Positions 1 to 8,460 of a stretch of 64,000 bases of DNA are shown here, one piece after another. Position 1 is the stretch's first letter. Each line of letters opens with the position of its first letter. A program made the translations under genes and the position numbers. The notes beneath the pieces are model-generated. The model was not told the origin of the DNA. It made no database searches and saw nothing but the letters and a program-made list of their open reading frames with translations. Origin of the DNA: MH13 sp040219355 (GTDB taxonomy: Bacteria; Pseudomonadota; Alphaproteobacteria; Rhizobiales; MH13); the NCBI GenBank assembly GCA_040219355.1, contig JAVJSN010000004.1, forward strand, positions 1 to 64,000, given 5' to 3'.

Positions 1-141
1 TCCGTCAATCTCATCATACGCCTTGAAGTCACCAAAATACTTCGTGATCGCCGCCGTCAACGTCGTCTTGCCATGGTCAACGTGACCAATCGTGCCAACA
101 TTCACATGCGGCTTGTTACGCTCAAACTTCTCTTTCGCCAT
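1..141 (-). CDS. tuf: Elongation factor Tu, N-terminal 47 codons (cut by window edge)
   Basis: EF-Tu is the GTPase that carries aminoacyl-tRNA to the ribosomal A site. Only the first 47 residues lie here; the rest runs off the left end. The product begins MAKEKFERNKPHVNVGTIGH and continues with the G1/P-loop region GHVDHGKTTLTAAI, which identifies the family. The ATG at 139-141 is preceded on the minus strand by an AAGGAAG ribosome-binding sequence. tRNA genes lie a few kilobases away, as around tuf in many bacteria. Which tuf copy this is cannot be told from the window. Confidence 0.97.
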   Translation of the reverse strand, partial: MAKEKFERNKPHVNVGTIGHVDHGKTTLTAAITKYFGDFKAYDEIDG

Positions 142-304
142 GGCGGGTCTTCCTTCGGCTGGGCGGTTAAGGGAAAGGCGTAACAAGAACCGCTACGCTT
201 GAGCCGCGCACATAAGGCTTTAGGAGCACACGTGCAAGGGGGTTTGCCCACCCTCAGCCCGCAGCACTATCCCTCAATGCCGCCAACAAGGCTGTTGCGA
301 CGTG

Positions 305-772
305 TTAAGACGTCGCAGCCTCGGCGCTGGCAGGTGCCGTTTGCAGTGGCGCAGGGTCGGCTGCAGGCGATGTCGCGGCTGGATCAGCGGGCACTGTCGC
401 CTCGCCAAAGGTCACAATCACCGGATTGGGGTGATGATCGTTCATCGCGCCGGTCGAGGCATCGACCACCGCGCCAACAACACCGCCAAGGATCAAATTG
501 CCGGCCATCCCAGCAGCCCCAGCACCGGCAACTTGTGTGGTTACCGGCACGACGCGTGGCTCAAACCCTTCCAGATTGAAGGTCGCGGTGAAGCTCTGAT
601 TGCGTGCAACTTCGAGCATGCAGGGCGTGACGCAGGTCTGCTGGAGCGAGGTGAGAACCGTTGCACCCGATGGCGTGCTCTCGAAATGCACCTCATTCGT
701 CGTCCCGCGCGTCACCGTCGCACAGCCCGACAGTGCCAAGGCGGCAATACCGCAAACAATAAGTTTTTTCAT
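305..772 (-). CDS. Small outer-membrane-type lipoprotein with PEGA-like segment
   Basis: A predicted 155-residue lipoprotein. The longer reading frame starts upstream at 847, but the ATG at 770-772 places a clean lipoprotein signal at the N-terminus: MKKLIVCGIAALALSGC, with lipobox LSGC and the lipidated Cys at residue 17. The segment TPSGATVL...CVTPC...FEP resembles a PEGA-type beta domain, with two cysteines that could form a disulfide. A Gly/Ala-rich stretch (VAGAGAAGMAGNLILGGVVGAVV) follows, resembling a glycine-zipper membrane segment, and then an Ala/Pro-rich tail. It lies upstream of tuf on the same strand with 163 bases between. The function is unknown. Confidence 0.75.
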   Translation of the reverse strand: MKKLIVCGIAALALSGCATVTRGTTNEVHFESTPSGATVLTSLQQTCVTPCMLEVARNQSFTATFNLEGFEPRVVPVTTQVAGAGAAGMAGNLILGGVVGAVVDASTGAMNDHHPNPVIVTFGEATVPADPAATSPAADPAPLQTAPASAEAATS

Positions 773-908
773 GAGTTTCAGCCCCAGTACGCAACACCCA
801 GCCCGCTCATCAGCCCAATGAACAGTGCGAAGGAAGCTTAGGACCAAACGCCGACAGCGCCAATTGACCGAACGTCAAAGGCTTCGCGCGCAAAGAAGAG
901 AGGAAAAA

Positions 909-984
<76 letters not shown>

Positions 985-1044
985 ACGCTGATACCGCTGA
1001 TAGTGCGGCAAGATCGCCTGCGCAAGCCTCCGGCAATGCAATTT

Positions 1045-1911
1045 TTAACTGCTACGGGCAATATACATGGCAAGCACAGCCGCATTGGAGACGTTAAGGC
1101 TGGCGAGCGCATCACCGGTGAGCGGCAGCTTGGCCACCGCGGTGCAGGTGTCCATCGTTTTCTGGCGCAATCCCTTGCCTTCCGAGCCCATAACGAGCGC
1201 AACAGGTTGATCAGGCCCTTTGCGGAAGGCTTTGAGCGCGGCAGGAAGCTCCGTCGTCGCCTCACCATCCAAACCGATAACCAACGTGCCAGCATCTTTT
1301 AGAGTTTCCAGGCTGTCGGCCAAATTACGCACAGTGAGAATCGGCACAAGCTCGAACGCACCGGATGCTGCTTTGGCAAGCGTTGCTGTTTCGCGCGCTG
1401 CATGGCGCGTGGTGGTGATCAGCGCATCAGCATCAAAGGCAGCGGCCGACCGCAAAATCGCGCCTACATTGTGCGGATCCGTCACTTGATCAAGCACGAT
1501 AGAAAACTTTGGAAACGGCGCTTCCAACGGCTGTTCGGGCAGCGGTTTGATCAGCGCAGCAATGCCCTGATGCACCGTGTCGTCGCCCAGCAACTCATCA
1601 AGTGCTCTGGGGTGAACTGTCTCCACCTCAATAGAGGCATGCGGCTGCCTCTCCAGGCGCTGTAGCGCGTTGGGCGTTGCCATCAGCTTGAAAACCTTGC
1701 GCTTGGGATTTCCCAACGCCGCACGCACCGCATGCAACCCGTGTACGTGATAAGGTATTTCCGGCGCTGGACCCTTTGCCTTGGGCGCAAAGCGCTTGGC
1801 ACGCTCTGCTTTGGTCTCGCCGCCTTTCTTGGCAGCCTGCGAGGCTTTCAATCGCTTGAAATTGGACCGCGGTTTTGCTGCTTCTTTGCGTGGGCCGGTT
1901 TCATCGTTCAT
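1045..1911 (-). CDS. rlmB: TrmH/RlmB-family 23S rRNA 2'-O-ribose methyltransferase
   Basis: A 288-residue SPOUT methyltransferase, most likely the enzyme that 2'-O-methylates G2251 of 23S rRNA. The first ~50 residues are Lys/Arg-rich and probably disordered or RNA-binding. The substrate-binding domain follows (YHVHGLHAVRAALGNPKRKV), then the SPOUT core with its motifs in order: VLDQVTDPHNVGAILRSAAA, LVMGSEGKGLR and LPLTGDALASLNVSNAAVLA, which forms the trefoil-knot S-adenosylmethionine site. Length and motif order match RlmB. The start is the ATG at 1909-1911. The family also contains TrmH tRNA enzymes, but the layout fits RlmB better. Confidence 0.9.
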   Translation of the reverse strand: MNDETGPRKEAAKPRSNFKRLKASQAAKKGGETKAERAKRFAPKAKGPAPEIPYHVHGLHAVRAALGNPKRKVFKLMATPNALQRLERQPHASIEVETVHPRALDELLGDDTVHQGIAALIKPLPEQPLEAPFPKFSIVLDQVTDPHNVGAILRSAAAFDADALITTTRHAARETATLAKAASGAFELVPILTVRNLADSLETLKDAGTLVIGLDGEATTELPAALKAFRKGPDQPVALVMGSEGKGLRQKTMDTCTAVAKLPLTGDALASLNVSNAAVLAMYIARSS

Positions 1912-1976
1912 GGGGTTGCTGGCTCGTCTACGATAAGAAAGTGTCGAAGCGCGCTGTTAGCAGTCGCGCGAACGGA

Positions 1977-2005
1977 TTGACAGCGCAGGTTCGAATGTTG
2001 ATAAC
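1977..2005 (+). promoter_or_regulatory. Candidate sigma-70 promoter of tRNA-Tyr
   Basis: TTGACA at 1977-1982 and GATAAC at 2000-2005 are separated by 17 bases, a good match to a housekeeping promoter. They end 40 bases before the mature tRNA-Tyr, leaving room for a short 5' leader. Assigned by eye. Confidence 0.6.
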
Positions 2006-2044
2006 GCGCGGGCTTCGCAAGAGGCGCATGCCAAGGGGCTTCGT

Positions 2045-2129
2045 GGAGGAGTGTCCGAGTGGTTAAAGGAGACGGACTGTAAATCCGTTCGCTTAGCGTA
2101 CGCTGGTTCGAATCCAGCCTCCTCCACCA
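2045..2129 (+). tRNA. tRNA-Tyr (anticodon GTA)
   Basis: A class II tRNA of 85 bases with CCA encoded. The acceptor is GGAGGAG/CTCCTCC, the anticodon stem ACGGA/TCCGT holds loop CTGTAAA with anticodon GTA, a long variable arm follows, and the T arm is GCTGG-TTCGAAT-CCAGC. The discriminator is A2126 and CCA is 2127-2129. Confidence 0.95.
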
Positions 2130-2368
2130 AGCCGCTTTTGAAGAAAGCGGCATCGTCGCGCCAGGTGTTTGCAGTGGCAAATGCTGGGAGCGACATCCGT
2201 GTAGCTCTGGGCTGCTAGCGGTTGTTCCGAAGGGACAGAGCCGGCAAATATGGTCTAACCGGGCATACTTGTTGCTCTGAGCTTTCAGCCCAACCGCAAG
2301 GGTGTTCAATCCGGTTGCGATAGAGATTGACGGCCTGTGGTACAAAGCCCATTCTTGCGACAGTGATC

Positions 2369-2442
2369 GCGGGTATAGCTCAATGGTAGAGCAGCAGCCT
2401 TCCAAGCTGAATATGCGGGTTCGATTCCCGCTACCCGCTCCA
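2369..2442 (+). tRNA. tRNA-Gly (anticodon TCC)
   Basis: A 74-base cloverleaf. The acceptor is GCGGGTA/TACCCGC, the D arm contains AGCTCAATGGTAGAGC, the anticodon loop CTTCCAA carries TCC, and the T arm is GCGGG-TTCGATT-CCCGC. The discriminator is T and CCA is encoded at 2440-2442. A TTGACG (2327-2332) is a possible -35 element, but the matching -10 is weak. Confidence 0.95.
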
Positions 2443-2609
2443 TAGCCAATCGCGAAGCGATTGGTGGAACAGGCAGCAGGCATTCGCGCAGCAAATGCCG
2501 AGAGCCGCTCAATCAGCAATATCCGCCCAGTTGCACTCCGGTGGATTTGATTTGTGGCTTTGGCCTAATCACCCACCCACTCCTTCCCGCAGCAGTCGGA
2601 GTGACGCTG

Positions 2610-2876
2610 CTATCCCGGTCGGTACAAAATATTTCCATTACGATCCAGCGCCGCAGCGCCACAAGCTAATCGTCCACCACGCACCAAAGCCACCGCGTGG
2701 CGTCCTTGACCAACATAGATTGCGTTTGGATACGCCATTCTTACAGCGTCAGGGCGAGACTGATGCGTCGACGATGATCTCAACTGCTCGCAGGTCGGTG
2801 CGCTTTGTTGAGCAACTGTCGGTTGGCAGGCGATCAGCGTGAGTACCATAGAGACAAACAGGGCGCGTCTGGACAA
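2610..2876 (-). CDS. Small putative lipoprotein, TTG start
   Basis: An 88-residue protein that I do not recognise. The frame is open from an ATG at 2966, but the N-terminus becomes sensible only from a TTG at 2874-2876, which has GGAG five bases upstream. That start gives MSRRALFVSMVLTLIACQPT, a short positively charged signal peptide with lipobox LIAC and the candidate lipidated Cys at residue 17. The mature part is about 70 residues with two more cysteines (TCEQL, RLACGAA) and ends LDRNGNILYRPG. It is isolated between tRNA-Gly and the ABC exporter, in sequence slightly richer in A+T than its neighbours. Confidence 0.5.
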   Translation of the reverse strand: MSRRALFVSMVLTLIACQPTVAQQSAPTCEQLRSSSTHQSRPDAVRMAYPNAIYVGQGRHAVALVRGGRLACGAAALDRNGNILYRPG

Positions 2877-2975
2877 AATATTCTCCGCTTTGCAGAACAG
2901 CAAAACAGTTCCACAGCGTATTAACTGTGTAAATTTGGCATTCCTACGTATTGGCGTGCAATACATCGACCAGAA

Positions 2976-4832
2976 TTACTCAGCCGCATCCACCTTTTTT
3001 GGCTGGGTTTCCGTCAAGAATCCGCCGGACTGACGACGCCAAAGTTGGCTGTAGAGCCCACCAGCCTCAAGCAAGCTTTCATGTGTGCCATCTTCGATGA
3101 TCTGGCCCTTATCCATCACAATCAACCGGTCGAGCTCGGCAATCGTCGACAGACGGTGGGCGATGGCGATCACCGTCTTGCCGGCCATCAGCTCATAAAG
3201 GCTGTCCTGGATCGCCGCCTCGACCTCGGTATCGAGCGCCGACGTCGCCTCGTCGAGCAACAAAATCGGCGCATTTTTCAGAAGCACGCGCGCAATCGCG
3301 ATACGCTGTCGCTGACCGCCAGACAGCTTGACACCACGCTCGCCAACTTGCGCATCCAACCCTTTGTTTCCGGCCTGATCTTCCAGCCCGTAGACAAAAT
3401 TTTGCGCGCGCGCCATTTCCACCGAACGGCGAATGTCCGCCTCGCTGGCATCGGGGCGCCCGTAAGCAATGTTGTCGCGCACCGAGCGATGCAAAAGCGC
3501 CGTGTCCTGCGTGACCACGCCGATATGCCGCCGCAACGTTTCTTGCTGAACGTTTGCAATGTCCTGATTATCAATCAGCACCCTACCCGTCTCCACATCG
3601 TGCAAACGCAAAAGCAAGTTCACCAGCGTCGTTTTTCCGGCGCCAGAGCGGCCAATAAGCCCAACCTTTTGACCAGGCGGAATGGTGAGGTCGAGATTTT
3701 CCATCACGCCGCCATCCTTGCCATAGTGAAAAGCGACGTTTTCAAAAGTGATTTCACCGCGATCCACATGCATAGCCGGCGCGCCGGGCTTGTCCTGCAC
3801 CAGGCGTGGCGTGGAAAGCATCGCCATCCCATCGTAAACGGTACCGATGTTTTCAAACAGCGCTGCCATTTCCCACATGATCCATTGCGAAATGCCGTTA
3901 AGGCGCAGCGCCAGGCCCACCGCAACCGCGATGGCGCCCACCGAGATCGTGCCGGTCAGCCAAAAGCCAATCGACATGGCGCCCAAAGCAAACAACAGCA
4001 GCATGTTGAGCGAGTAGAGCAGGATGTTGAACAGGCTCGATAGGCGCATTTGCGCATGCACCGCTTGCAAAAACGGGTCCATCGCATCGCGCGCATAGTC
4101 TTCCTCATGCCCAGCATCGGCAAACAGTTTGACCGTCGTGATGTTGGTGTAGCTGTCGACGATCCGCCCGGTCATATCCGAGCGCTTGTCGGCCTGTATC
4201 TGCGCCACATCGCGTAAACGCGGCACGAAATAGGCCATGATGGCCAGATAAAGCACCAGCCACACGAGCATTGGGATCAGCAGGCGAAGGTCAGCCGACG
4301 CCGCCACAAAAAGCGTGCCGATGAAGAAGGCGACAACATACACCACCACGTCAAAAAGCTTCAAAATGCTTTCACGCACAGCCAGCGCTGTCTGCATCAC
4401 CTTGGTGGCAACACGGCCTGCAAACTCATTGGCGTAAAAGGATTGGCTTTGGCCAAGCAGGTAGCGGTGCGCCAGCCAGCGGATACGCATGGGATAATTG
4501 CCAAGCAGCGTTTGGTGCACGATCAGCGTTTGCCAGATCACAGCGCCTGGCAGCACGATCAGCATCAAAAACGCCATCCAAATCAGCGTGTTGCGTTCCT
4601 CAGCAAGAAACGACTCCCGTTCACTGGTGACCAGCCAATCGACGACCTGACCAAGGAACGAGTAAACATAGACCTCACCGATGCCGATCAAGAATGCCAG
4701 CGCCGATGCCGTCAGCACGGCCGGCCACGCACCACGGGTGTAGTGCGCACAAAAGGCCACAAGCGTTCCCGGCGGTGTCACCGGTGGCTCAGGTGGAAAA
4801 GGATCAAGGCGTCGCTCAAACCAGGCGAACAT
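2976..4832 (-). CDS. ABC exporter, fused permease and ATPase (MsbA-like half transporter)
   Basis: A 618-residue half-transporter, expected to act as a homodimer in the inner membrane exporting a lipid or other hydrophobic substrate. The first ~330 residues are the type IV exporter membrane domain with about six transmembrane segments. The nucleotide-binding domain follows, with Walker A GRSGAGKTTL near residue 395, signature LSGGQRQR near 505, Walker B ILLLDEATSALD near 527 and the switch His in AIAHRLS near 557. The ATG at 4830-4832 is preceded by GAGG. No partner half-transporter or accessory gene is adjacent, so the substrate cannot be inferred. It is divergent from nadK across 225 bases. 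Confidence 0.93.
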   Translation of the reverse strand: MFAWFERRLDPFPPEPPVTPPGTLVAFCAHYTRGAWPAVLTASALAFLIGIGEVYVYSFLGQVVDWLVTSERESFLAEERNTLIWMAFLMLIVLPGAVIWQTLIVHQTLLGNYPMRIRWLAHRYLLGQSQSFYANEFAGRVATKVMQTALAVRESILKLFDVVVYVVAFFIGTLFVAASADLRLLIPMLVWLVLYLAIMAYFVPRLRDVAQIQADKRSDMTGRIVDSYTNITTVKLFADAGHEEDYARDAMDPFLQAVHAQMRLSSLFNILLYSLNMLLLFALGAMSIGFWLTGTISVGAIAVAVGLALRLNGISQWIMWEMAALFENIGTVYDGMAMLSTPRLVQDKPGAPAMHVDRGEITFENVAFHYGKDGGVMENLDLTIPPGQKVGLIGRSGAGKTTLVNLLLRLHDVETGRVLIDNQDIANVQQETLRRHIGVVTQDTALLHRSVRDNIAYGRPDASEADIRRSVEMARAQNFVYGLEDQAGNKGLDAQVGERGVKLSGGQRQRIAIARVLLKNAPILLLDEATSALDTEVEAAIQDSLYELMAGKTVIAIAHRLSTIAELDRLIVMDKGQIIEDGTHESLLEAGGLYSQLWRRQSGGFLTETQPKKVDAAE

Positions 4833-5057
4833 GAGGGGACCTCAGGCGCGAGCCATGCAACATGGCGCTCAAATGGGGGTACGAATCGGGAGGCGCAGAC
4901 ATTACACTGTCCGCGAGCGGTCAGTTTAGATCGACCAATCATGACAGCGCGAGGGCAGACCGGCAGGTTTTGTCCAGACCGGCAATCATTCTTGCCATAC
5001 AGTGCCATTTAAGCGACACACCTCAGCGCGTGTCACGTCCTCAAGCTTGAGCCTACC

Positions 5058-5837
5058 ATGTCGCAGACCAAACTCTCCCGCATCGGCTTCATGGCAAGCT
5101 CCGTCGCCGACGCACAGGAGGCCAAGAGACGGCTACAAACGCGCTACGGCACCCACGATCTGGGCAATTGCGATGTTATCGTCGCCCTGGGTGGCGATGG
5201 GCTGATGCTTTCCGCGCTGCACGAGTTCATGAACACCGGTATCCCGATCTACGGCATGAACCGGGGTTCGGTCGGTTTCTTGATGAACGAATATGCCGAG
5301 GACGGCCTGATCGAACGGCTGGGTGCGGCGTTCCCGACCATCATTCATCCCTTGGCCATGCAGGCCTGGGACGCCGATGGCGTGCTGCACGAAGCGCGTG
5401 CGCTCAACGAAGTATCCCTGCTGCGGCAAACCTATCAGGCAGCCAAGTTGAAAATTTCGGTCGACGATCGCGTGCGCTTGGAAGAGTTGATCTGCGATGG
5501 CGCTTTGGTGGCAACGCCAGCCGGATCCACCGCCTACAACCTGTCCGCCCATGGCCCTATCCTGCCCATCACGGCCAGCATGTTGGCACTCACGCCGATC
5601 AGCCCGTTTCGCCCCAGGCGCTGGCGCGGGGCTATTCTTCCTGCCATCGCAAAGGTTCGCTTTGACGTGCTGGAGGCCGAAAAGCGTCCGGTCGCCGTCG
5701 CGGCAGATGCGCAGGAAACCCGCTCGGTGGTGCGCGTCGATGTCGTCGAGTGCCGGACCGACTCAGCCAACATGCTGTTTGACCCCGATCACTCGCTGGA
5801 AGAGCGCATCTTAAACGAGCAATTTTCTGGTTTCTAA
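5058..5837 (+). CDS. nadK: NAD kinase
   Basis: Phosphorylates NAD to NADP in the cytoplasm; 259 residues, a normal length for the compact alphaproteobacterial enzyme. The diagnostic motif GGDG is at residues 45-48 (ALGGDGLML), followed by YGMNRGSVGFLMNEY, a LNEV segment and the substrate loop VATPAGSTAYNLSAHGPILP. The ATG at 5058 follows a short T-rich leader. The next gene, a receiver protein, starts 93 bases downstream on the same strand and may be cotranscribed. Confidence 0.96.
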   Translation: MSQTKLSRIGFMASSVADAQEAKRRLQTRYGTHDLGNCDVIVALGGDGLMLSALHEFMNTGIPIYGMNRGSVGFLMNEYAEDGLIERLGAAFPTIIHPLAMQAWDADGVLHEARALNEVSLLRQTYQAAKLKISVDDRVRLEELICDGALVATPAGSTAYNLSAHGPILPITASMLALTPISPFRPRRWRGAILPAIAKVRFDVLEAEKRPVAVAADAQETRSVVRVDVVECRTDSANMLFDPDHSLEERILNEQFSGF

Positions 5838-5930
5838 CCTTGTGATTGCATTAGAACCAAGTGAATTAAGCTTATCCTAACGCCAGCCTGCGATGGTGGA
5901 GGTCGTCCAGCTCCAACAAACGCGCGCGCC

Positions 5931-6485
5931 GTGCCCCACGATTTTTCACAAATTAGCGTCCTTCTCGTCGATGACTCGCTCTATATGCGGCGTCTTGTGC
6001 GTTCGCTGCTCAACGGCCTTGGTGTGCGGAAAATCTTGGAAGCTGAAGACGGTGCAGCTGCATTGGAGGTGTTCCAACAGAACGCTGTCGATATCATCAT
6101 CACCGATTGGGTAATGCCGGTCTTTGACGGCTTGGAGCTTACGGCTGCCGTGCGCAATCCAGACAGCGAAAACCCATATACACCGATCATCATGCTTTCC
6201 GGCTATTCTGAGCGCAGCCGTGTTATCAATGCGCGCGATGCTGGTGTGACCGAATTTTTGTGCAAACCGATCTCCGCCCGGCAGCTCTACCTGCGCTTAG
6301 AGAACTGCGTTGCCAACCCACGGCCCTTCATCCGCACCCGAACGTTCTTTGGTCCGGACCGTCGTCGCTTCGTCCACCCGCATTATGCCGGCGAGAAAAG
6401 ACGCCAAGACGACATTCATGACGAGCCTAGCGAAGACGATTTTGACAGCATCGGCCAAGAAACTGACGCATCAGCAACAATGTGA
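5931..6485 (+). CDS. Single-domain response regulator (CheY/DivK-like) with C-terminal tail, GTG start
   Basis: A receiver protein of 184 residues with no DNA-binding or enzymatic output domain. Phosphorylation residues are all present: acidic pocket D14-D15 (LLVDDS), phospho-acceptor D59 (IITDWVMP), the switch Ser S90 (MLSGYS) and the conserved Lys K112 (LCKPIS). After the receiver comes a ~65-residue tail rich in charged residues (FFGPDRRRF...GEKRRQDDIHDE), probably unstructured. Translation starts at GTG 5931. A protein with a histidine-phosphotransfer motif follows 117 bases downstream, which suggests a phosphorelay pair. No sensor kinase is adjacent. Confidence 0.88.
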   Translation: MPHDFSQISVLLVDDSLYMRRLVRSLLNGLGVRKILEAEDGAAALEVFQQNAVDIIITDWVMPVFDGLELTAAVRNPDSENPYTPIIMLSGYSERSRVINARDAGVTEFLCKPISARQLYLRLENCVANPRPFIRTRTFFGPDRRRFVHPHYAGEKRRQDDIHDEPSEDDFDSIGQETDASATM

Positions 6486-6602
6486 CGCGAGCTGCACTGA
6501 AGGTAATTCATTGACGTGCAGCCTAACGCTCTGGAAACCCTTTGCCGCTAATTTGGCGCAGCAATGCCCACGGCCTGTCGGGTTGATAGTGTGAGGAAGA
6601 CC

Positions 6603-7124
6603 ATGAGTAAGCCCCTTGAAGCGGGCGCGTACGAAACGATTACGCCGCCCAACACCTTGCAGAAGAAGGTGCGAAAGCTCACCGGTCGCGACGCAAAATT
6701 CGATCCCATCGAAAAGGCCGAACAGGCGGTGAAACTCTTGTCGGTCAACTTTGCTGATTGGATGGACGAAGAAGTTCGACGCCTGATGAAAATCTGGGAA
6801 GCGAGCAAACAGTCTGGTTTTTCCGACGAAGCACGCGGTTCATTGTATCGCGCCGCCCACGACATGCGCGGCCAGGCCTCGACGCTTGGATTTCCCTCTG
6901 TGGGCAAGATCGCTGGCGTGTTCTGCGACATCATGGACGCCAAAGGCGACCATGACATTCCCGACTCGTTCTTGGAGAAATACATCACCGCCATTCGCGC
7001 CATCGCACGCGAAACAAAGGCAGGTGAAGACAACACCATCGCCGTCACATTGGCTGATGAGCTTTCAAAGGCTGGCGCGGAGATGATCGCCAAAGTTCAT
7101 GGTGATGGCACCAAGGCCGCTTAG
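6603..7124 (+). CDS. HPt-like phosphotransfer protein
   Basis: A 173-residue, largely helical protein. The segment LYRAAHDMRGQASTLGF (H86) matches the signature of histidine-phosphotransfer domains (AHxLKG-xx-LG), where the His is transiently phosphorylated. The start is the ATG at 6603, preceded by GAGGAAG; the frame is open further upstream but without a ribosome-binding site. Its position directly after a stand-alone receiver suggests they exchange phosphate, although the remainder of the protein (a ~60-residue N-terminal extension) is not recognised. A hairpin overlapping the stop codon may end the transcript. Confidence 0.72.
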   Translation: MSKPLEAGAYETITPPNTLQKKVRKLTGRDAKFDPIEKAEQAVKLLSVNFADWMDEEVRRLMKIWEASKQSGFSDEARGSLYRAAHDMRGQASTLGFPSVGKIAGVFCDIMDAKGDHDIPDSFLEKYITAIRAIARETKAGEDNTIAVTLADELSKAGAEMIAKVHGDGTKAA

Positions 7125-7131
7125 CGGCCTT
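7113..7131 (+). terminator. Weak hairpin terminator after the HPt gene
   Basis: AAGGCCGC (7113-7120) pairs with GCGGCCTT (7124-7131) around a TTA loop that overlaps the stop codon, followed by a short pyrimidine run (TCTC). The poor U-tract makes termination uncertain. Confidence 0.4.
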
Positions 7132-7167
7132 TCTCGCACAACCATACCGATACCGTCGATGTTGCCG

Positions 7168-8460
7168 CTACGCAGCCAACTGCCGATCATGTGACATGTC
7201 TGCCGCATCGGCGTCCAAGGCATCGCAAACAAGTGCATCGACCGTCATCGCCAGAGCCTCGTCAGAGCCATCCTCGACAAACATGTCTTCCAACTCTCCA
7301 ACCTGAGGCAAACGGCTTGCAACACTGTAAGCGCGCGCGTCTGCCTGCATGATGTCAGCGGAAATGCTGTGGCATAGAGCCACCGTTGCATCGCTCGATC
7401 CAAAGCCGTCAAATTCATCCATCGCCTCTTCAGCGCTTCGCTGATCAACGACTTCAATGAGCGTTTCGGCGAAGAACGATGCTGTCCAATCGATGTCGGC
7501 CCGCGCAAGCTCACGGGCAAGCACCAGCCCCATCGACAAGACACTGCGCACGCTGTCGCTAAGGCCGGTTTTCTTTAACAGAGTGGCCGCCACCACCGGG
7601 CGCGGATGCACAAAGGCACTGCGCACACGCTCCATAGACACATCGCAAAGCCGCGCCACGAGAGCCTCAAGCGTCAAAATTTCACCAGATAGCGCCGCCC
7701 GCAGCACAAAGGCGGGTGTGATGACACCGTGTTTATGGAGGGTTCCCGTTGCGCGCCAGCAGGCTTGTGGATCAAGGCGCGCCAGGACATCCAACACGGC
7801 GCGCTCGCGTGCAGCGTTCGTCAACCGCTCCAAGCGCTTGTCTGGCACAAGAGCGCGGACAAATTCGTTCGCCTGGTAGGCCTGCGCGCAGGATGCAACC
7901 AGCAAGCACTCGTGCTCCGGCGTCAAACGCCTGTTCGCTTGAAGCGTCTCGAGCGCTTCCCCATCGCCAGCAAATCGCTCGATGTACGCGTGCAGATCAT
8001 CACTGGTTAGCTGAACATGCGGGTTGCTGACCAAGGCTTTGCAGGCCGCCACGCTTGCGCGTGAAAGCAATTGGTCAACGAGCATGGCGTTCAAGTCGAT
8101 ACGCTGTGCAATGGCCTCTTCCAAGCGTGGTTCAGCGCGGTACAACGCATCCATCAAGTGCGAGGCAAGCAAAACCGGCGAACGCGCGTACAAAGGCGCG
8201 CTGACCGTCGGCACATCATCCAGCAACCGCAGCACAACAGCACGCGGCGCGTCACGTCGGTCGGCAAAAACACTTGCCAGCCGCTCGCGCACCAACACAT
8301 TGGAATCATCGAGCAAAGCCAACAGACCAGTCAGCACCTTGCGCCGATCATCCTCGTCCAATTTGGAATGCAGGTATGAGCGCGCCAAGGCATCGGCTGC
8401 CTCAATTCGGCGCTCACACGGCGCGCTATGTGACCACTCAAGAAACGCATCGACAATCAT
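7168..8460 (-). CDS. DUF2336 family protein
   Basis: A 430-residue cytoplasmic protein of the alphaproteobacterial DUF2336 family, with no signal peptide and no membrane segment. The first ~200 residues are helical and HEAT-like (SNVLVRERLASVFADRRDAP; ALYRAEPRLEEAIAQRI), and similar helices continue, for example HKHGVITPAFVLRAALSGE. The biochemical function of the family is not established to my knowledge. Its ATG overlaps the stop of the upstream lytic transglycosylase gene by four bases (ATGA), so the two are probably translationally coupled. That is an unusual partner for a DUF2336 protein. Confidence 0.8.
   Translation of the reverse strand: MIVDAFLEWSHSAPCERRIEAADALARSYLHSKLDEDDRRKVLTGLLALLDDSNVLVRERLASVFADRRDAPRAVVLRLLDDVPTVSAPLYARSPVLLASHLMDALYRAEPRLEEAIAQRIDLNAMLVDQLLSRASVAACKALVSNPHVQLTSDDLHAYIERFAGDGEALETLQANRRLTPEHECLLVASCAQAYQANEFVRALVPDKRLERLTNAARERAVLDVLARLDPQACWRATGTLHKHGVITPAFVLRAALSGEILTLEALVARLCDVSMERVRSAFVHPRPVVAATLLKKTGLSDSVRSVLSMGLVLARELARADIDWTASFFAETLIEVVDQRSAEEAMDEFDGFGSSDATVALCHSISADIMQADARAYSVASRLPQVGELEDMFVEDGSDEALAMTVDALVCDALDADAADMSHDRQLAA

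Noticed and set aside
3045..4043. 332-codon open frame on the plus strand opposite the ABC exporter
   Set aside because: It is antisense to a gene with all expected ABC motifs; its translation is Arg/His/Gln-rich without domains, as expected of a shadow frame in GC-rich DNA.
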